A stretch of DNA of 64,000 bases from Pseudomonas syringae (GTDB lineage Bacteria; Pseudomonadota; Gammaproteobacteria; Pseudomonadales; Pseudomonadaceae), in the NCBI RefSeq assembly GCF_023278085.1, contig NZ_CP066265.1:3924001-3988000 (forward strand). Direction: 5' to 3'. Shown here in pieces: positions 23,551-33,444 of the stretch (position 1 is its first letter; every line of letters starts with the position of its first letter). The translations under genes were made by a program, and so were the position numbers. A model generated the notes under the pieces. It ran no database searches. It saw only the letters and a program-made list of their open reading frames with translations, and had not been told where the DNA came from.

Positions 23551-23742
23551 ATCGAGCACCGAACATGGCATTTAGCTCAGTCAATGCCCCGTACCATGCC
23601 ATACAAACACGGTGCTTGGCGATGCACAAAGCTGCCAGAATTTGCCAGACCCAAAAAGCCAAAAGCCCGCAATTACGCGGGCTCCAGGGCATTTTTTGCT
23701 AGATCGTGCCGGGCGGTGCCGGACGCAGGATCATTCCCACTC
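23551..23742. repeat. Right copy of the attachment repeat, overlapping the guaA stop
   Basis: The core TCATTCCCACTC (23731-23742) encodes, on the minus strand, the last four codons of guaA (Glu-Trp-Glu-stop). The remaining 180 bp is the integrase-side arm with a terminator. It matches 1391-1582 without gaps. Integration thus rebuilds an intact guaA. Confidence 0.85.
23652..23683 (-). terminator. guaA terminator supplied by the element arm
   Basis: On the minus strand AGCCCGC-GTAATT-GCGGGCT is followed by a T-rich stretch. It lies about 50 bp after guaA and before int. The structure is on the element side of the attachment core, so the inserted element itself provides the guaA terminator. Confidence 0.7.
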
Positions 23743-25308
23743 AATAGTAGCCGGCGGCTTGCTCGACACATCATAAGTCACCCGCGAAATCCCTTCGATC
23801 TCGTTGATGATCCGACCGCTCACCGTCTCCAGCAGCTCATAAGGCAGATGCGCCCAGCGAGCGGTCATGAAGTCGATGGTCTCTACCGCACGCAATGCCA
23901 CAACCCAGGCGTAACGGCGGCCATCGCCGACCACGCCGACCGATTTGACTGGCTGGAACACCACGAACGCTTGGCTGACTTTGTGGTACCAGTCGGCCTT
24001 GCGCAGTTCTTCGATGAAGATGTGATCGGCACGACGCAGGATGTCGGCGTATTCCTTCTTCACTTCGCCGAGGATGCGCACGCCAAGGCCTGGGCCGGGG
24101 AATGGGTGGCGGTAGACCATGTCGTAGGGCAGGCCGAGTTCCAGGCCGAGGCGGCGGACTTCGTCCTTGAACAGCTCGCGCAAAGGCTCGACCAGCTTGA
24201 GGTTCATTTCTTCCGGCAGGCCGCCCACGTTGTGGTGCGACTTGATGACGTGGGCCTTGCCGCTTTTCGCGCCAGCCGACTCGATCACGTCCGGGTAGAT
24301 GGTGCCTTGCGCCAGGTACTTGATGTTGTCCAGCTTGCAGGATTCGGCATCGAACACGTCGATGAAGGTGCGGCCGATGATCTTGCGCTTCTTCTCTGGA
24401 TCGCTCTCGCCTTCCAGGTTGTTGAGGAACTGTTCTTCGGCGTTGGCGCGGATGACTTTGACGCCCATGTTCTCGGCGAACATGGCCATCACTTGCTCGC
24501 CTTCGTGCAGGCGCAGCAGGCCGTTATCGACGAATACGCAGGTCAGTTGGTCACCGATGGCCTTGTGCAGCAATGCCGCGACCACGGAGGAGTCAACGCC
24601 GCCGGAAAGGCCCAGCAACACGTTGTCAGTACCGACCTGAGCGCGAACCTGAGCGATAGCGTCTTCAGCAATCTTCGAAGGGGTCCACAGCGCTTCACAG
24701 CCGCAGATGTCGAGGATAAAGCGCGACAGGATGCGACCGCCCTGCTTGGTGTGGGTCACTTCCGGATGGAACTGCACGCCGTAGTAACCGCGAGCGTCGT
24801 CAGCCATACCGGCAATCGGGCAGCTCGGGGTGCTGGCCAGAATGTGGAAGTCTTCCGGCAGTTTGGTGACCTTGTCACCGTGACTCATCCATACGTCGAG
24901 GCCAAACAGGCCGTCGGCGTCGATATGGTCTTCGATGCCATCGAGCAGACGGCTTTTGCCGACTACGTCAACGCGAGCGTAGCCGAACTCGCGCAGCTCA
25001 GAACCAGCAACCTTGCCGCCCAACTGCTCGGCCATGGTCTGCATGCCGTAGCAGATACCGAAAACCGGCACACCCAGGTCAAATACCGCTTGCGGGCAGC
25101 GCGGGCTGTCGGCTTCGTGTACGGACTCGGGACCGCCGGCGAGGATCACGCCTTTTGGAGCGAATTCGCGAATCGCTTCATCGTCCATGTCAAACGGATG
25201 CAGCTCGCAATACACGCCGATTTCACGCACGCGGCGGGCGATCAGCTGGGTGTACTGGGAACCGAAGTCGAGGATCAGGATACGGTGGGCGTGAATGTCG
25301 AGGGCCAT
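23731..25308 (-). CDS. guaA: GMP synthase (glutamine-hydrolysing)
   Basis: This cytosolic enzyme amidates XMP to GMP using glutamine and ATP, the last step of guanine nucleotide synthesis. The 525-aa protein has a class I glutaminase domain with Cys86 in GICYGMQ and His181/Glu183 in QFHPE. The ATP-pyrophosphatase P-loop SGGVDS follows at 235-240, then the dimerisation domain ending KPPATIEWE. It is full length, so the insertion at its 3' end did not harm it. It lies downstream of guaB in the same direction, with a 123-bp gap holding a hairpin. Confidence 0.98.
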   Translation of the reverse strand: MALDIHAHRILILDFGSQYTQLIARRVREIGVYCELHPFDMDDEAIREFAPKGVILAGGPESVHEADSPRCPQAVFDLGVPVFGICYGMQTMAEQLGGKVAGSELREFGYARVDVVGKSRLLDGIEDHIDADGLFGLDVWMSHGDKVTKLPEDFHILASTPSCPIAGMADDARGYYGVQFHPEVTHTKQGGRILSRFILDICGCEALWTPSKIAEDAIAQVRAQVGTDNVLLGLSGGVDSSVVAALLHKAIGDQLTCVFVDNGLLRLHEGEQVMAMFAENMGVKVIRANAEEQFLNNLEGESDPEKKRKIIGRTFIDVFDAESCKLDNIKYLAQGTIYPDVIESAGAKSGKAHVIKSHHNVGGLPEEMNLKLVEPLRELFKDEVRRLGLELGLPYDMVYRHPFPGPGLGVRILGEVKKEYADILRRADHIFIEELRKADWYHKVSQAFVVFQPVKSVGVVGDGRRYAWVVALRAVETIDFMTARWAHLPYELLETVSGRIINEIEGISRVTYDVSSKPPATIEWE

Positions 25309-25367
25309 GGGAACTCTCTGAGCAGCTGCAAGCTATACGTTGCAAGCGGCAAATTGTCGGAATCAAT

Positions 25368-25395
25368 GCGGTAGTTACATGTGCGTAACTACCGC
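25368..25395. repeat. Perfect 11-bp hairpin between guaB and guaA
   Basis: GCGGTAGTTAC and GTAACTACCGC flank a 6-nt loop. Neither side has a T-run, so this is a REP-like or transcript-stabilising stem rather than a classic terminator. The flanks carry GCTGCAAGC/GCTTGAAGC-type repeats common in pseudomonads. Confidence 0.55.
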
Positions 25396-25431
25396 TTGTA
25401 GCTGATTGCTTGGGGCTTGAAGCTGGAGGCT

Positions 25432-26901
25432 TTAGCCGACGCGATAGTTCGGTGCTTCCTTGGTGATCTGCACGTCATGGACGTGAGACTCAGCCATGCC
25501 TGCGCCGGTAATGCGAACGAACTCGGGCTTGGTGCGCATCTGTTCGATGTCGGCACTGCCGGTGTAACCCATGGAGGAACGCAGACCGCCCATCAACTGA
25601 TGGATGATGGCCGACAACGGTCCCTTGTAGGCAACGCGGCCTTCGATACCTTCCGGCACCAGCTTCTCGGCACCGGCAGACGAATCCTGGAAGTAGCGAT
25701 CCGACGAGCCTTGCGCCTGGGACATTGCGCCCAGCGAACCCATGCCGCGATAAGCCTTGTAGGAACGGCCCTGGAACAGTTCGATCTCGCCTGGCGCTTC
25801 TTCAGTACCGGCGAACATCGAGCCCATCATCACGCAGGACGCGCCCGCCACGATGGCTTTGGACAGGTCACCGGAGAAACGGATACCGCCGTCGGCGATC
25901 ATCGGCACGCCTGTGCCTTCAAGGGCAGCGGAAACGTTGGCGATGGCACTGATCTGCGGCACACCGACACCGGCAACGATACGCGTGGTGCAGATCGAGC
26001 CCGGACCGATACCGACCTTGACGGCATCGGCACCGGCGGCGACCAGCGCCAGGGCAGCCTCGCCGGTGGCGATGTTGCCACCGATGACCTGCACTTGCGG
26101 GAAGTTGTCCTTGACCCAGCGAACGCGGTCGATCACGCCTTTGGAGTGGCCGTGCGCGGTATCGACTACCACCACGTCAACGCCGGCAGCGACCAGTGCG
26201 GTCACGCGCTCGCCGGTGTCCTTGCCGGTGCCGACTGCCGCGCCGACGCGCAGGCGAGCCTGATCGTCCTTGCTGGCCAGCGGATAGGCTTTGGCTTTTT
26301 CGATGTCCTTGACGGTCATCATGCCCTTGAGCGCGAAGTTGGCGTCGACGATCAGGACTTTTTCCAGACGGTGCTTGTGCAGCAGCTCGCGCACTTCATT
26401 CTTGTCGGCACCTTCACGCACGGTGACCAGACGCTCTTTGGGCGTCATCACTTCGCGGACAGGGACATCAAGACGGTTTTCGAAGCGTACGTCGCGGGAT
26501 GTCACGATGCCGACCAGGTCACCATTGTGCAGCACCGGTACACCGGAAATGTTGTGCATGCGAGTGAGTTCGAACAGATCACGAACAGTGGCGTCGGCTT
26601 CGATCGTGATCGGGTCCTTGACGACACCGGCCTCGAACTTCTTGACCTTGCGCACTTCGGCAGCTTGCTGCTCGATGGTCATGTTCTTGTGGATGATACC
26701 GATACCGCCTTCCTGGGCCATGGCAATTGCCAGACGGGCCTCGGTGACTGTATCCATTGCAGCAGAGACCAAAGGAATATTCAGCTCGATGCCACGGGTC
26801 AAACGGGTTTTCAGACTGACTTCGTTAGGAAGTACCTCGGAATAACCGGGCACAAGGAGGATGTCGTCGAATGTAAGGGCTTCTTGACTGATACGCAGCA
26901 T
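25432..26901 (-). CDS. guaB: IMP dehydrogenase
   Basis: It oxidises IMP to XMP with NAD, the committed step to GMP. The 489-aa protein from ATG 26901 begins [20 protein letters not shown]. It has tandem CBS domains inserted at about residues 95-205 and the catalytic loop [11 protein letters not shown] with Cys304. The flap and C-terminal region ([13 protein letters not shown]) are intact. The 17-codon upstream extension of the frame lacks family similarity. Together with guaA it makes the two-step GMP branch. Confidence 0.97.
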   Translation of the reverse strand: MLRISQEALTFDDILLVPGYSEVLPNEVSLKTRLTRGIELNIPLVSAAMDTVTEARLAIAMAQEGGIGIIHKNMTIEQQAAEVRKVKKFEAGVVKDPITIEADATVRDLFELTRMHNISGVPVLHNGDLVGIVTSRDVRFENRLDVPVREVMTPKERLVTVREGADKNEVRELLHKHRLEKVLIVDANFALKGMMTVKDIEKAKAYPLASKDDQARLRVGAAVGTGKDTGERVTALVAAGVDVVVVDTAHGHSKGVIDRVRWVKDNFPQVQVIGGNIATGEAALALVAAGADAVKVGIGPGSICTTRIVAGVGVPQISAIANVSAALEGTGVPMIADGGIRFSGDLSKAIVAGASCVMMGSMFAGTEEAPGEIELFQGRSYKAYRGMGSLGAMSQAQGSSDRYFQDSSAGAEKLVPEGIEGRVAYKGPLSAIIHQLMGGLRSSMGYTGSADIEQMRTKPEFVRITGAGMAESHVHDVQITKEAPNYRVG

Positions 26902-26995
26902 CGCGGGGGCTCCCGGGCGGGAAATTGGAAGCGCGCCATTATACCCACACACCCTGCCCGGCTCAATGTAAACATCAGCCTATTATCAAAGCTGT

Positions 26996-27544
26996 TTATA
27001 AGCGCACTTGAACGCAGGACACGGGGCGATCCAGACGTTCGGCGAAGTCGTCGAGAAAGCTATGGGTAAAGGCCGCATCCAGCCAGTTATTGAAGATGAA
27101 ACCAAGGTTGGAAAACCCGCAGGCATCGAGAAACAGAAAGCCGTTTATATCGTCTTCGTGGCGACATTCCGGGCAGGTGAAATTATCGGTGTGCCCAGGC
27201 ATCCAGTCTTCCAGACTGTCGAACAGTGCTTCGCCGACTTCGCGGCGACATTCCGGACAGCCGGCTTCTTCGGCAAAGTCGTTCAAGGGTGTGAAAATGC
27301 AGCGTTTGGTGACGATCTCCAGCCCGTTGACGGGCTGCCCGAACGGTAGCGCATCGGGGTTTTTCACCACGGCTCTGGCACCGGGAGCCACCGCGTAGGC
27401 CATCTTGTTGTAAGCACGCCCGCAGGTGGTCAGTTCCGGCTCGACAACATTGAGTTTGACCAGCCAGCGCAGAATCAGCCGCGCTCGGGCCTCATGACCG
27501 GGAAACGTGGAGATTTGCGGGACGATGATGCTTTGGGTGTTCAT
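26996..27544 (-). CDS. Conserved zinc-ribbon protein of unknown function
   Basis: The 182-aa protein contains two CPEC motifs (AGCPECRRE at about 94-102 and FTCPECRHE at about 122-130), which suggest one or two zinc ribbons. It is often annotated as 'sugar ABC transporter ATPase' in pseudomonads, but it has no Walker motifs and that label is not supported. There is no signal peptide. It is a single gene upstream of guaB, divergent from xseA. Function unknown. Confidence 0.75.
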   Translation of the reverse strand: MNTQSIIVPQISTFPGHEARARLILRWLVKLNVVEPELTTCGRAYNKMAYAVAPGARAVVKNPDALPFGQPVNGLEIVTKRCIFTPLNDFAEEAGCPECRREVGEALFDSLEDWMPGHTDNFTCPECRHEDDINGFLFLDACGFSNLGFIFNNWLDAAFTHSFLDDFAERLDRPVSCVQVRL

Positions 27545-27674
27545 GGTGAAGCGTCGCTCGAAGCTGTTCGAGGCCGCAGCTTAATAGGCTAGCGTTTCAG
27601 GTCAAGGTCAAATCCCGCTGCGGCAGCAATACTGACTCGTGCGCTGGGCAGGCATTGCCATTATGATGCCCGAC

Positions 27675-29054
27675 ATGATCAAAGACCCTTTCGCAAGACT
27701 CGGCCTCGACCGGGAAGTCCTTACTGTCAGCCAGCTCAACGGCCGCGCTCGCGTGCTGCTGGAAGATGTGTTCAGCAGCATCTGGGTCGAGGGCGAGATC
27801 TCCAATCTGTCGCGCCCGGCGTCGGGGCACGTGTACTTCACGCTGAAGGATTCGGGCGCGCAGGTACGTTGCGCGCTGTTCCGGCAGAGTGCGGCCCGCG
27901 TGCGTCAGGCGCTGAAGGACGGCTTGCAGGTCAAGGTGCGCGGCAAGGTTTCGCTGTTCGAAGGCCGTGGCGACTATCAGTTGATTCTCGACACCGTCGA
28001 ACCGGCGGGTGACGGCGCGTTGCGTCTGGCATTCGATGCATTGAAGGCCAAGCTCAGTGATGAAGGCTTGTTCAGCGCAGAGCGCAAGGTCGCTCTGCCA
28101 CTGCATCCGCAACGCATCGGGATCATCAGTTCGCCGACCGGCGCGGTGATTCGCGACATCATCAGCGTGTTCCGCCGTCGCGCGCCTCGGGTCGAACTGA
28201 CACTGATCCCGACCGCCGTTCAGGGTCGCGAGGCCATCAACCAGATCGTCCGCGCCTTGAAACTGGCCGACGCCAGAGGCTTCGATGCCTTGATCCTCGC
28301 CCGGGGCGGCGGATCGCTGGAAGACCTCTGGTGCTTCAACGAAGAAGCCGTGGCCCGCGCCATTGATGCTTGTGTAACGCCGATTGTCAGCGCTGTCGGC
28401 CATGAAACCGACGTTTCGATCAGCGATTTCGTCGCCGACGTGCGCGCCCCGACGCCCTCCGCTGCTGCCGAGTTGTTAGCCCCCGATTCCAGCGACCTGC
28501 ACCGCCGCGTCGACAACCTGCATCGCAGGCTGGTCAGCCGCATGCAGGACCGTCTGATGCGCGAGCGGCTGCGTCTGGAAGGTATTTCACGACGCCTGCG
28601 ACATCCGGGTGAACGACTGCGCCAGCAGTCTCAGCGTCTGGATGATCTGGACATGCGCTTGCGCCGCGCCTTTGAGCAGAACATGCATAAAAGGCAGGTG
28701 CGTCTCGCGCACATGGAAAGTCGTCTGACCGCTCAGCACCCGGGACGCACGCTGGCGTTCCTGCGCCAACGGCTGGACGTGCTGGCGGAGCGCTTGCCAA
28801 GGGCGATTCGCGAATCGATCAAGGCCCGCAAGCTGCAATTGCAAAGCCAGATGCAGACCCTGAATGTGGTCAGCCCGCTGGCGACACTGGGGCGTGGCTA
28901 CAGCATTCTGCTCGACGAGCGGGGACATGCGATCCGTAACGCCGCACAAACCCGAACAGGTCAACGACTCACCGCCCGGCTTGGCGAAGGCGAGCTGCAA
29001 GTACGTGTCGAAGACAATCACCTCACGCCCGTGACCCTCTCCCTTCTGGACTGA
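27675..29054 (+). CDS. xseA: Exodeoxyribonuclease VII large subunit
   Basis: The protein is 459 aa from ATG 27675 (MIKDPFARLG). It has an N-terminal OB-fold (VEGEISNLSRPASGHVYFTL at about 34-53), the catalytic domain with RIGIISSPTGAVIRDI, LARGGGSLEDLWCFNEE and AVGHETDVSISD, and a long C-terminal coiled coil for binding the XseB small subunits. ExoVII degrades single-stranded DNA from both ends in repair. xseB is not here, as usual in Pseudomonas. An M23 peptidase gene follows by 7 bp. Confidence 0.95.
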   Translation: MIKDPFARLGLDREVLTVSQLNGRARVLLEDVFSSIWVEGEISNLSRPASGHVYFTLKDSGAQVRCALFRQSAARVRQALKDGLQVKVRGKVSLFEGRGDYQLILDTVEPAGDGALRLAFDALKAKLSDEGLFSAERKVALPLHPQRIGIISSPTGAVIRDIISVFRRRAPRVELTLIPTAVQGREAINQIVRALKLADARGFDALILARGGGSLEDLWCFNEEAVARAIDACVTPIVSAVGHETDVSISDFVADVRAPTPSAAAELLAPDSSDLHRRVDNLHRRLVSRMQDRLMRERLRLEGISRRLRHPGERLRQQSQRLDDLDMRLRRAFEQNMHKRQVRLAHMESRLTAQHPGRTLAFLRQRLDVLAERLPRAIRESIKARKLQLQSQMQTLNVVSPLATLGRGYSILLDERGHAIRNAAQTRTGQRLTARLGEGELQVRVEDNHLTPVTLSLLD

Positions 29055-29061
29055 CCGCCTG

Positions 29062-29886
29062 ATGCTACGTTTTATCGCCCCGCTGTTCGCCCTGCTGCTC
29101 TGTCTGCCTGCCCACGCCGACAGCTTTATTACTCGCGCACTCGACAAGCCGGTGCCCGGCGGCGTGGCCGTCATTGATCTGGGCAGCGGCGCACAGGCGC
29201 CGACGGCGACCTATCAAGGTAAGCCGGTGCTGGTGGTCAAGGAACAAGGTACGCGCTGGCTGGCCATTGTCGGCATCCCGCTGACCGTCAAACCGGGCGC
29301 GCAGCAGTTGACCTCAGGCGGGCGCACGCTCAACTTCACTGTCGGCAGCAAGAAATACCCGGAACAGCACATCACCCTCAAGAACAAGCGTCAGGTCAAC
29401 CCCAACCCTGAAGACAACAAGCGCATTGAAGGCGAACTGGCCGAGCAATTGCGCGCCTATCGCAGTTTCAGCCCAGGCACGCCGAGCAATCTGATTCTCG
29501 ACAAACCGGTCAACGGCCCGTTGTCGAGCAAGTTCGGCGTGCGGCGCTTCTTCAACGGCGAAGAGCGCAACCCGCATTCCGGACTGGACTTCGCGGTGCC
29601 GGCCGGCACGCCCATCAAATCTCCGGCAGCTGGCAAGGTCATTCTGACCGGCAATTACTTCTTCAACGGCAACACCGTGTTCGTTGACCATGGGCAAGGC
29701 TTCATCAGCATGTTCTGCCACCTGTCTAAGATCGATGTGAAGGTCGGCGACCAAGTCCCGCGCGGCGGCGTAGTGGGTAAAGTCGGCGCGACCGGTCGGG
29801 CGACCGGTCCACACATGCACTGGAACGTCAGCCTGAATGATGCGCGGGTTGATCCGGCTATCTTTATTGGCGCGTTCCAGCCCTGA
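29062..29886 (+). CDS. Secreted M23 (LytM) peptidase
   Basis: The 274-aa protein has a signal peptide cleaved at about residue 19 (LPAHA-DS). A strand-rich N-terminal domain precedes a C-terminal LytM domain with zinc and catalytic residues HSGLD (His172, Asp176), MFCHL (His220) and HMHW (His251, His253). It is therefore probably an active endopeptidase of the peptidoglycan cross-bridge in the periplasm, unlike the degenerate LytM activators. It lies 7 bp behind xseA and is likely co-transcribed. Confidence 0.9.
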   Translation: MLRFIAPLFALLLCLPAHADSFITRALDKPVPGGVAVIDLGSGAQAPTATYQGKPVLVVKEQGTRWLAIVGIPLTVKPGAQQLTSGGRTLNFTVGSKKYPEQHITLKNKRQVNPNPEDNKRIEGELAEQLRAYRSFSPGTPSNLILDKPVNGPLSSKFGVRRFFNGEERNPHSGLDFAVPAGTPIKSPAAGKVILTGNYFFNGNTVFVDHGQGFISMFCHLSKIDVKVGDQVPRGGVVGKVGATGRATGPHMHWNVSLNDARVDPAIFIGAFQP

Positions 29887-30124
29887 GACAGTTCGCGAGC
29901 AAAACGGACGCGCACATGCGCTTGCTCGCGAAGAGCAACCAGCCATCCAGGCAACCAGCCATGCGCCGGCCTTTCTTTGCGCACATCGCTTAGGGCGCAC
30001 AAAAAGTAGCGATTAAAACTGAAAAAACCGCTATAAAAAATCGCCATAACGACAATTACGAGAATTTATCCCGATTTTTTTCAAGTGCTTGCCATTGCTC
30101 ATGCCAGTGGGTACGGTTGGCCTC

Positions 30125-30202
30125 ATGAACAACGCTCAAACCCTTATTTTGTTGCGCCAGCATCGGTGCCTCAGCCTGGTCAGTGCCCGACTGCCAGGCT
30201 AG
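30125..30202 (+). CDS. Leucine-rich leader ORF upstream of leuA
   Basis: A 25-codon ORF ends 91 bp before leuA and contains six leucine codons (CTT, TTG, TTG, CTC, CTG, CTG), including adjacent TTG codons at residues 9-10. This is the design of an amino-acid attenuation leader. AGCCTGG and CCAGGCT (about 30171-30201) can pair around its end. I see no clear T-run, so control could be translational or Rho-dependent. The ribosome binding site is weak. Confidence 0.5.
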   Translation: MNNAQTLILLRQHRCLSLVSARLPG

Positions 30203-30293
30203 ATTGCGGTGCCTCGCCCCTTGCTCGCTACCCCCTGTTTCAGAACGACAGGCCGCCACCAACCCGGCCCGTTCAATCCAAAAGGATTTCCAG

Positions 30294-31964
30294 ATGACCA
30301 TGCTCAACGATCCCTCGAAAAAGTACCGCGCGTTTCCGACCATTGATCTGCCTGACCGCACCTGGCCTTCCAAAACCATCGATACGGTGCCGATCTGGTG
30401 CAGTTCCGACTTGCGCGACGGTAACCAGTCGTTGATCGAGCCGATGGACTCGGTCAAGAAGCTGCGTTTCTGGAAGACCCTGGTCAGCGTCGGCGTCAAG
30501 GAAATCGAAGCGTCGTTTCCTGCAGCGTCGCAGACAGACTTCGACTTTGTCCGCACCCTGATCGAAGACGGGCACATTCCGGACGACACCACCATTCAGG
30601 TGCTGACTCAGGCCCGTGAAGACTTGATCGCTCGCACCTTTGAATCGCTGCGCGGTGCCAAGAAGGCCATCGTTCACTTGTACAACGCTACCTGCCCGTC
30701 ATTCCGTCGCATTGTCTTCAATCAGGACAAGGCCGGCGTGAAGGAAATCGCAGTCAATGCCGCCAAGCTGTTCGTCAAATATGCCGCGCAACAGCCTGAA
30801 ACCCAGTGGACGTTCGAGTACTCGCCGGAAACCTTCAGCGCGACCGAGCTGGAGTTCGCCAAAGAAGTCTGCGATGCGGTGATCGAGGTGTGGAACCCGA
30901 CGCCGGACAACAAGGTCATCCTCAACCTCCCCGCCACCGTGGAAGTGGCTACACCGAATATCTACGCCGACCAGATCGAGTGGTTCGGCCGCCACATCAC
31001 GCGCCGCGACAGTGTGCTGATCAGCCTGCACACCCACAACGACCGTGGTACTGGCGTTGCTGCCACCGAGCTGGGCTTGATGGCGGGCGCGGATCGCGTC
31101 GAAGGCTGCCTGTTCGGCAATGGCGAGCGTACCGGTAACGTCGATCTGGTGACTGTTGCGTTGAACCTCTACACCCAGGGCATCAATCCCGGGCTGGACT
31201 TTTCCGACATCGACGGTGTGCGCAAGGTTGTCGAGGAGTGCAACCAGATTCCGGTTCACCCTCGTCACCCGTACGTCGGTGATCTGGTTCACACCGCGTT
31301 CTCCGGCTCGCACCAGGACGCCATTCGCAAGGGCTTCACGCAGCAGAAAGAAGGCGAGCTGTGGGAAGTGCCTTACCTGCCGATTGATCCGGCCGATATC
31401 GGTCGCAGCTATGAAGCGGTGATTCGCGTCAACAGCCAGTCTGGCAAAGGTGGCATTGCCTACCTGCTGGAGCAGGAGTACGGCATTTCGTTGCCGCGCC
31501 GCATGCAGATCGAGTTCAGCCAGGTGGTTCAGGGCGAAACCGATCGCCTGGGCCTGGAGATGACTGCCGAGCAGATCCACTCGTTGCTGCGTCGCGAGTA
31601 CTTGCAGGCCAACACACCTTACGCGCTGATCAGCCACAGGTTGCAGGAAGAGAACGGCAATAGCGCTGTAGATGCCGAAGTGCACGTGGATGGCGAGACC
31701 CAGCACTGGCGCGGCAAGGGCAAAGGTGCTCTGGAAGCGCTGGTAGCGGGCCTGCCGCTGGCCGTGGAGATCATGGACTACAACGAGCACGCCATTGGCT
31801 CCGGCACCACGGCCAAAGCCGCTGCCTACATTGAACTGCGGGTGAACGGTGAGCGTGCCGTGCATGGTGTGGGCATCGATGAAAACATTACGACGGCCAG
31901 CTTCCGTGCGCTGTTCAGCGCGCTGAACCGCTCGCTGAGCCAGGCACAGGCCAAAGCGGCCTGA
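30294..31964 (+). CDS. leuA: 2-isopropylmalate synthase
   Basis: It condenses acetyl-CoA with 2-oxoisovalerate, the first step of leucine synthesis. The protein is 556 aa from ATG 30294, with AAAGGA upstream. The TIM-barrel has DLRDGNQSL at about 46-54 (metal and base), HTHNDRGTG and the GNGERTGN loop. The C-terminal regulatory domain (from about 430) holds the leucine-feedback site. The length is that of the long LeuA form (type 2) of pseudomonads. It is a single gene behind a leucine-rich leader ORF. Confidence 0.95.
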   Translation: MTMLNDPSKKYRAFPTIDLPDRTWPSKTIDTVPIWCSSDLRDGNQSLIEPMDSVKKLRFWKTLVSVGVKEIEASFPAASQTDFDFVRTLIEDGHIPDDTTIQVLTQAREDLIARTFESLRGAKKAIVHLYNATCPSFRRIVFNQDKAGVKEIAVNAAKLFVKYAAQQPETQWTFEYSPETFSATELEFAKEVCDAVIEVWNPTPDNKVILNLPATVEVATPNIYADQIEWFGRHITRRDSVLISLHTHNDRGTGVAATELGLMAGADRVEGCLFGNGERTGNVDLVTVALNLYTQGINPGLDFSDIDGVRKVVEECNQIPVHPRHPYVGDLVHTAFSGSHQDAIRKGFTQQKEGELWEVPYLPIDPADIGRSYEAVIRVNSQSGKGGIAYLLEQEYGISLPRRMQIEFSQVVQGETDRLGLEMTAEQIHSLLRREYLQANTPYALISHRLQEENGNSAVDAEVHVDGETQHWRGKGKGALEALVAGLPLAVEIMDYNEHAIGSGTTAKAAAYIELRVNGERAVHGVGIDENITTASFRALFSALNRSLSQAQAKAA

Positions 31965-32338
31965 GTCGACAGTGAGGCTGGCGGACTCAAGTCCGTCAGC
32001 CTGCTGCAAAACCGGTTTTCACTCTTTAGCCCCTCCCCCGCCACTCTCCCGCAGATCTCTTGCAGTCTGTGCATGGCCCTGCCTGTTTCGGCATAATCTT
32101 TTTCAATTATGCTGTGGTAGCATGCTGCCTTTAGTCCAGACTGGCCAAAATCCAACAGCAATCCATATGCTGACGATGCCAGACCGGAATGACCTGCCAG
32201 CTGTATCTTTCCTATAAAACCAAGACGACTATTGCATTGATTTCCGGACGAAAAGAATGCTCGGGCAGACTCACCGTGCATTGAAATTACTATCGGCCTC
32301 GGTAATGCTGAGCTGATCCAATCACATTTGGAGCGATT
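31965..32338. other. Intergenic region between leuA and the oxaloacetate decarboxylase gene
   Basis: No gene is seen in 374 bp. GCATAAT and ATTATGC (32091-32112) form a 7-bp inverted repeat. An AAAACCGGTTTT palindrome lies near 32009. These may belong to the leuA terminator or to the promoter of the next gene, which starts after TTGGAGCG. Confidence 0.5.
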
Positions 32339-33208
32339 ATGCCCAAGGCTTCCCATCAAGATCTGCGCCGTAGTTTCCGCGCCCTCACCTCGTCGAATTC
32401 CTGCTTTCATACCGCCTCGGTGTTCGACCCTATGTCAGCGCGCATTGCAGCGGACCTGGGCTTTGAAGTAGGCATCCTCGGAGGCTCCGTCGCCTCGCTG
32501 CAAGTGCTGGCTGCGCCTGACTTCGCGCTGATCACCCTCAGTGAATTCGTCGAACAGGCGACGCGTATCGGCCGTGTCGCACAATTGCCGGTGATCGCGG
32601 ACGCAGACCATGGTTATGGCAATGCCCTTAACGTCATGCGCACCGTTGTTGAACTGGAACGAGCAGGTATTTCTGCGCTGACCATCGAAGATACCTTGCT
32701 GCCTGCGCAGTTCGGACGCAAATCCACCGACCTGATTTCCACCGCTGAAGGGGTCGGCAAGATTCGCGCAGCGCTGGAAGCGCGTGTCGATCCGGAGATG
32801 TCGATTTTTGCCCGCACCAATGCGGCGATCATTCCGGTGCAGGAAGCGATCAGCCGGGTTCAGCAGTACCAGGCTGCCGGGGCTGATGGCATTACCATCG
32901 TGGGTATTCGTGACTTTGATCACCTGGCGCAGGTGTCAGAAGGCCTGACCGTGCCCCTGATGCTGGTGACCTACGGCAATCCGGAGCTGCACGACAATGC
33001 GCGCCTTGCCGAAATGGGCGTGCGCGTCTGCGTGCACGGCCACGCCGCCTACTTCGCAGCAATCAAGGCCACTTATGACTGCCTGCGCGAGCAACGCCAG
33101 ATACTCGGCAGCGAGTCGAACATGAGCGCTACCGAACTGACCCACACCTATACCCAGCCTGAAGACTACGTAGAGTGGGCTCGAAAGTTCATGAACGTGA
33201 ATGAGTAA
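32339..33208 (+). CDS. Oxaloacetate decarboxylase (PEP mutase/isocitrate lyase superfamily)
   Basis: The 289-aa protein belongs to the ICL/PEPM superfamily. [12 protein letters not shown] (about 86-97) gives the Mg-binding Asp residues and [13 protein letters not shown] the gating loop. The family member characterised in P. aeruginosa (PA4872) decarboxylates oxaloacetate to pyruvate, and this protein has the same motif pattern. A methylisocitrate lyase or PEP mutase role is less likely because the KKCGH active-site motif is missing. It is a single cytosolic gene with TTGGAG just upstream. Confidence 0.85.
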   Translation: MPKASHQDLRRSFRALTSSNSCFHTASVFDPMSARIAADLGFEVGILGGSVASLQVLAAPDFALITLSEFVEQATRIGRVAQLPVIADADHGYGNALNVMRTVVELERAGISALTIEDTLLPAQFGRKSTDLISTAEGVGKIRAALEARVDPEMSIFARTNAAIIPVQEAISRVQQYQAAGADGITIVGIRDFDHLAQVSEGLTVPLMLVTYGNPELHDNARLAEMGVRVCVHGHAAYFAAIKATYDCLREQRQILGSESNMSATELTHTYTQPEDYVEWARKFMNVNE

Positions 33209-33250
33209 GGGATAGGTTACTGATTCTGGACACTGCGCCGCGTGATCAAC

Positions 33251-33435
33251 AGCGGACGCAGAGCGTCCAGAACTGCATGCCCACGCAGAGCATGGGCACG
33301 ATAAGCGTACTTCCATACACCTCACGCTCCTCACGCCCCAGCGTGGGAATGTCGCTCATGACGCTCCGCGTCATAGATCACACACAACCAAGAGCCGAAG
33401 CAGAGCGTCCAGAACCGAATGCCAACGCACTGGCA
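33251..33435. repeat. Cluster of syringae-type REP/palindromic repeats
   Basis: Several short palindromes are packed here: GGACG-CAGAG-CGTCC, TGCCCA...TGGGCA, CACGCT...AGCGTG and GACGCTCCGCGTC. The stretch starting GCAGAGCGTCCAGAAC occurs twice (33258 and 33400). Such elements are scattered through P. syringae genomes between convergent genes, as here. Confidence 0.65.
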
Positions 33436-33444
33436 AGAGGTCAG

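Larger units (their letters stand above)
1571..23742. mobile_element. Integrated conjugative/mobilisable element at the 3' end of guaA, carrying defence genes
   Basis: The boundaries are the two TCATTCCCACTC cores, 22,160 bp apart. The integrase sits next to the guaA-side core and reads away from it. Inside are an AlpA-like regulator, IncQ-like repA/repC with iterons, IncP-like traJ/traK around an oriT-like gap, trbJ/K/L, an IS3 copy and a block of defence-like genes. The 3' end of guaA is a known integration site for genomic islands. No relaxase, type IV coupling protein or trbB-I homologue is visible, repA is frameshifted, and the IS is inserted just after the trb genes. I therefore infer that the element is decayed and could at best be mobilised in trans. 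Confidence 0.8.

Noticed and set aside
23441..23692. 84-residue N-terminal extension of the integrase
   Set aside because: The extension crosses the terminator and attachment arm and has no integrase similarity; the family start is at 23440.
23515..25374. Long plus-strand frame of 619 codons opposite guaA
   Set aside because: It is a high-GC shadow of guaA; its protein has no family character and guaA on the other strand is complete.
25417..27069. Plus-strand frame of 550 codons opposite guaB
   Set aside because: Shadow of guaB, with the same kind of artefactual composition.
26996..27544. ABC transporter ATPase annotation for the zinc-ribbon protein
   Set aside because: No Walker A, signature or Walker B motif is present; only the two CPEC motifs are seen.
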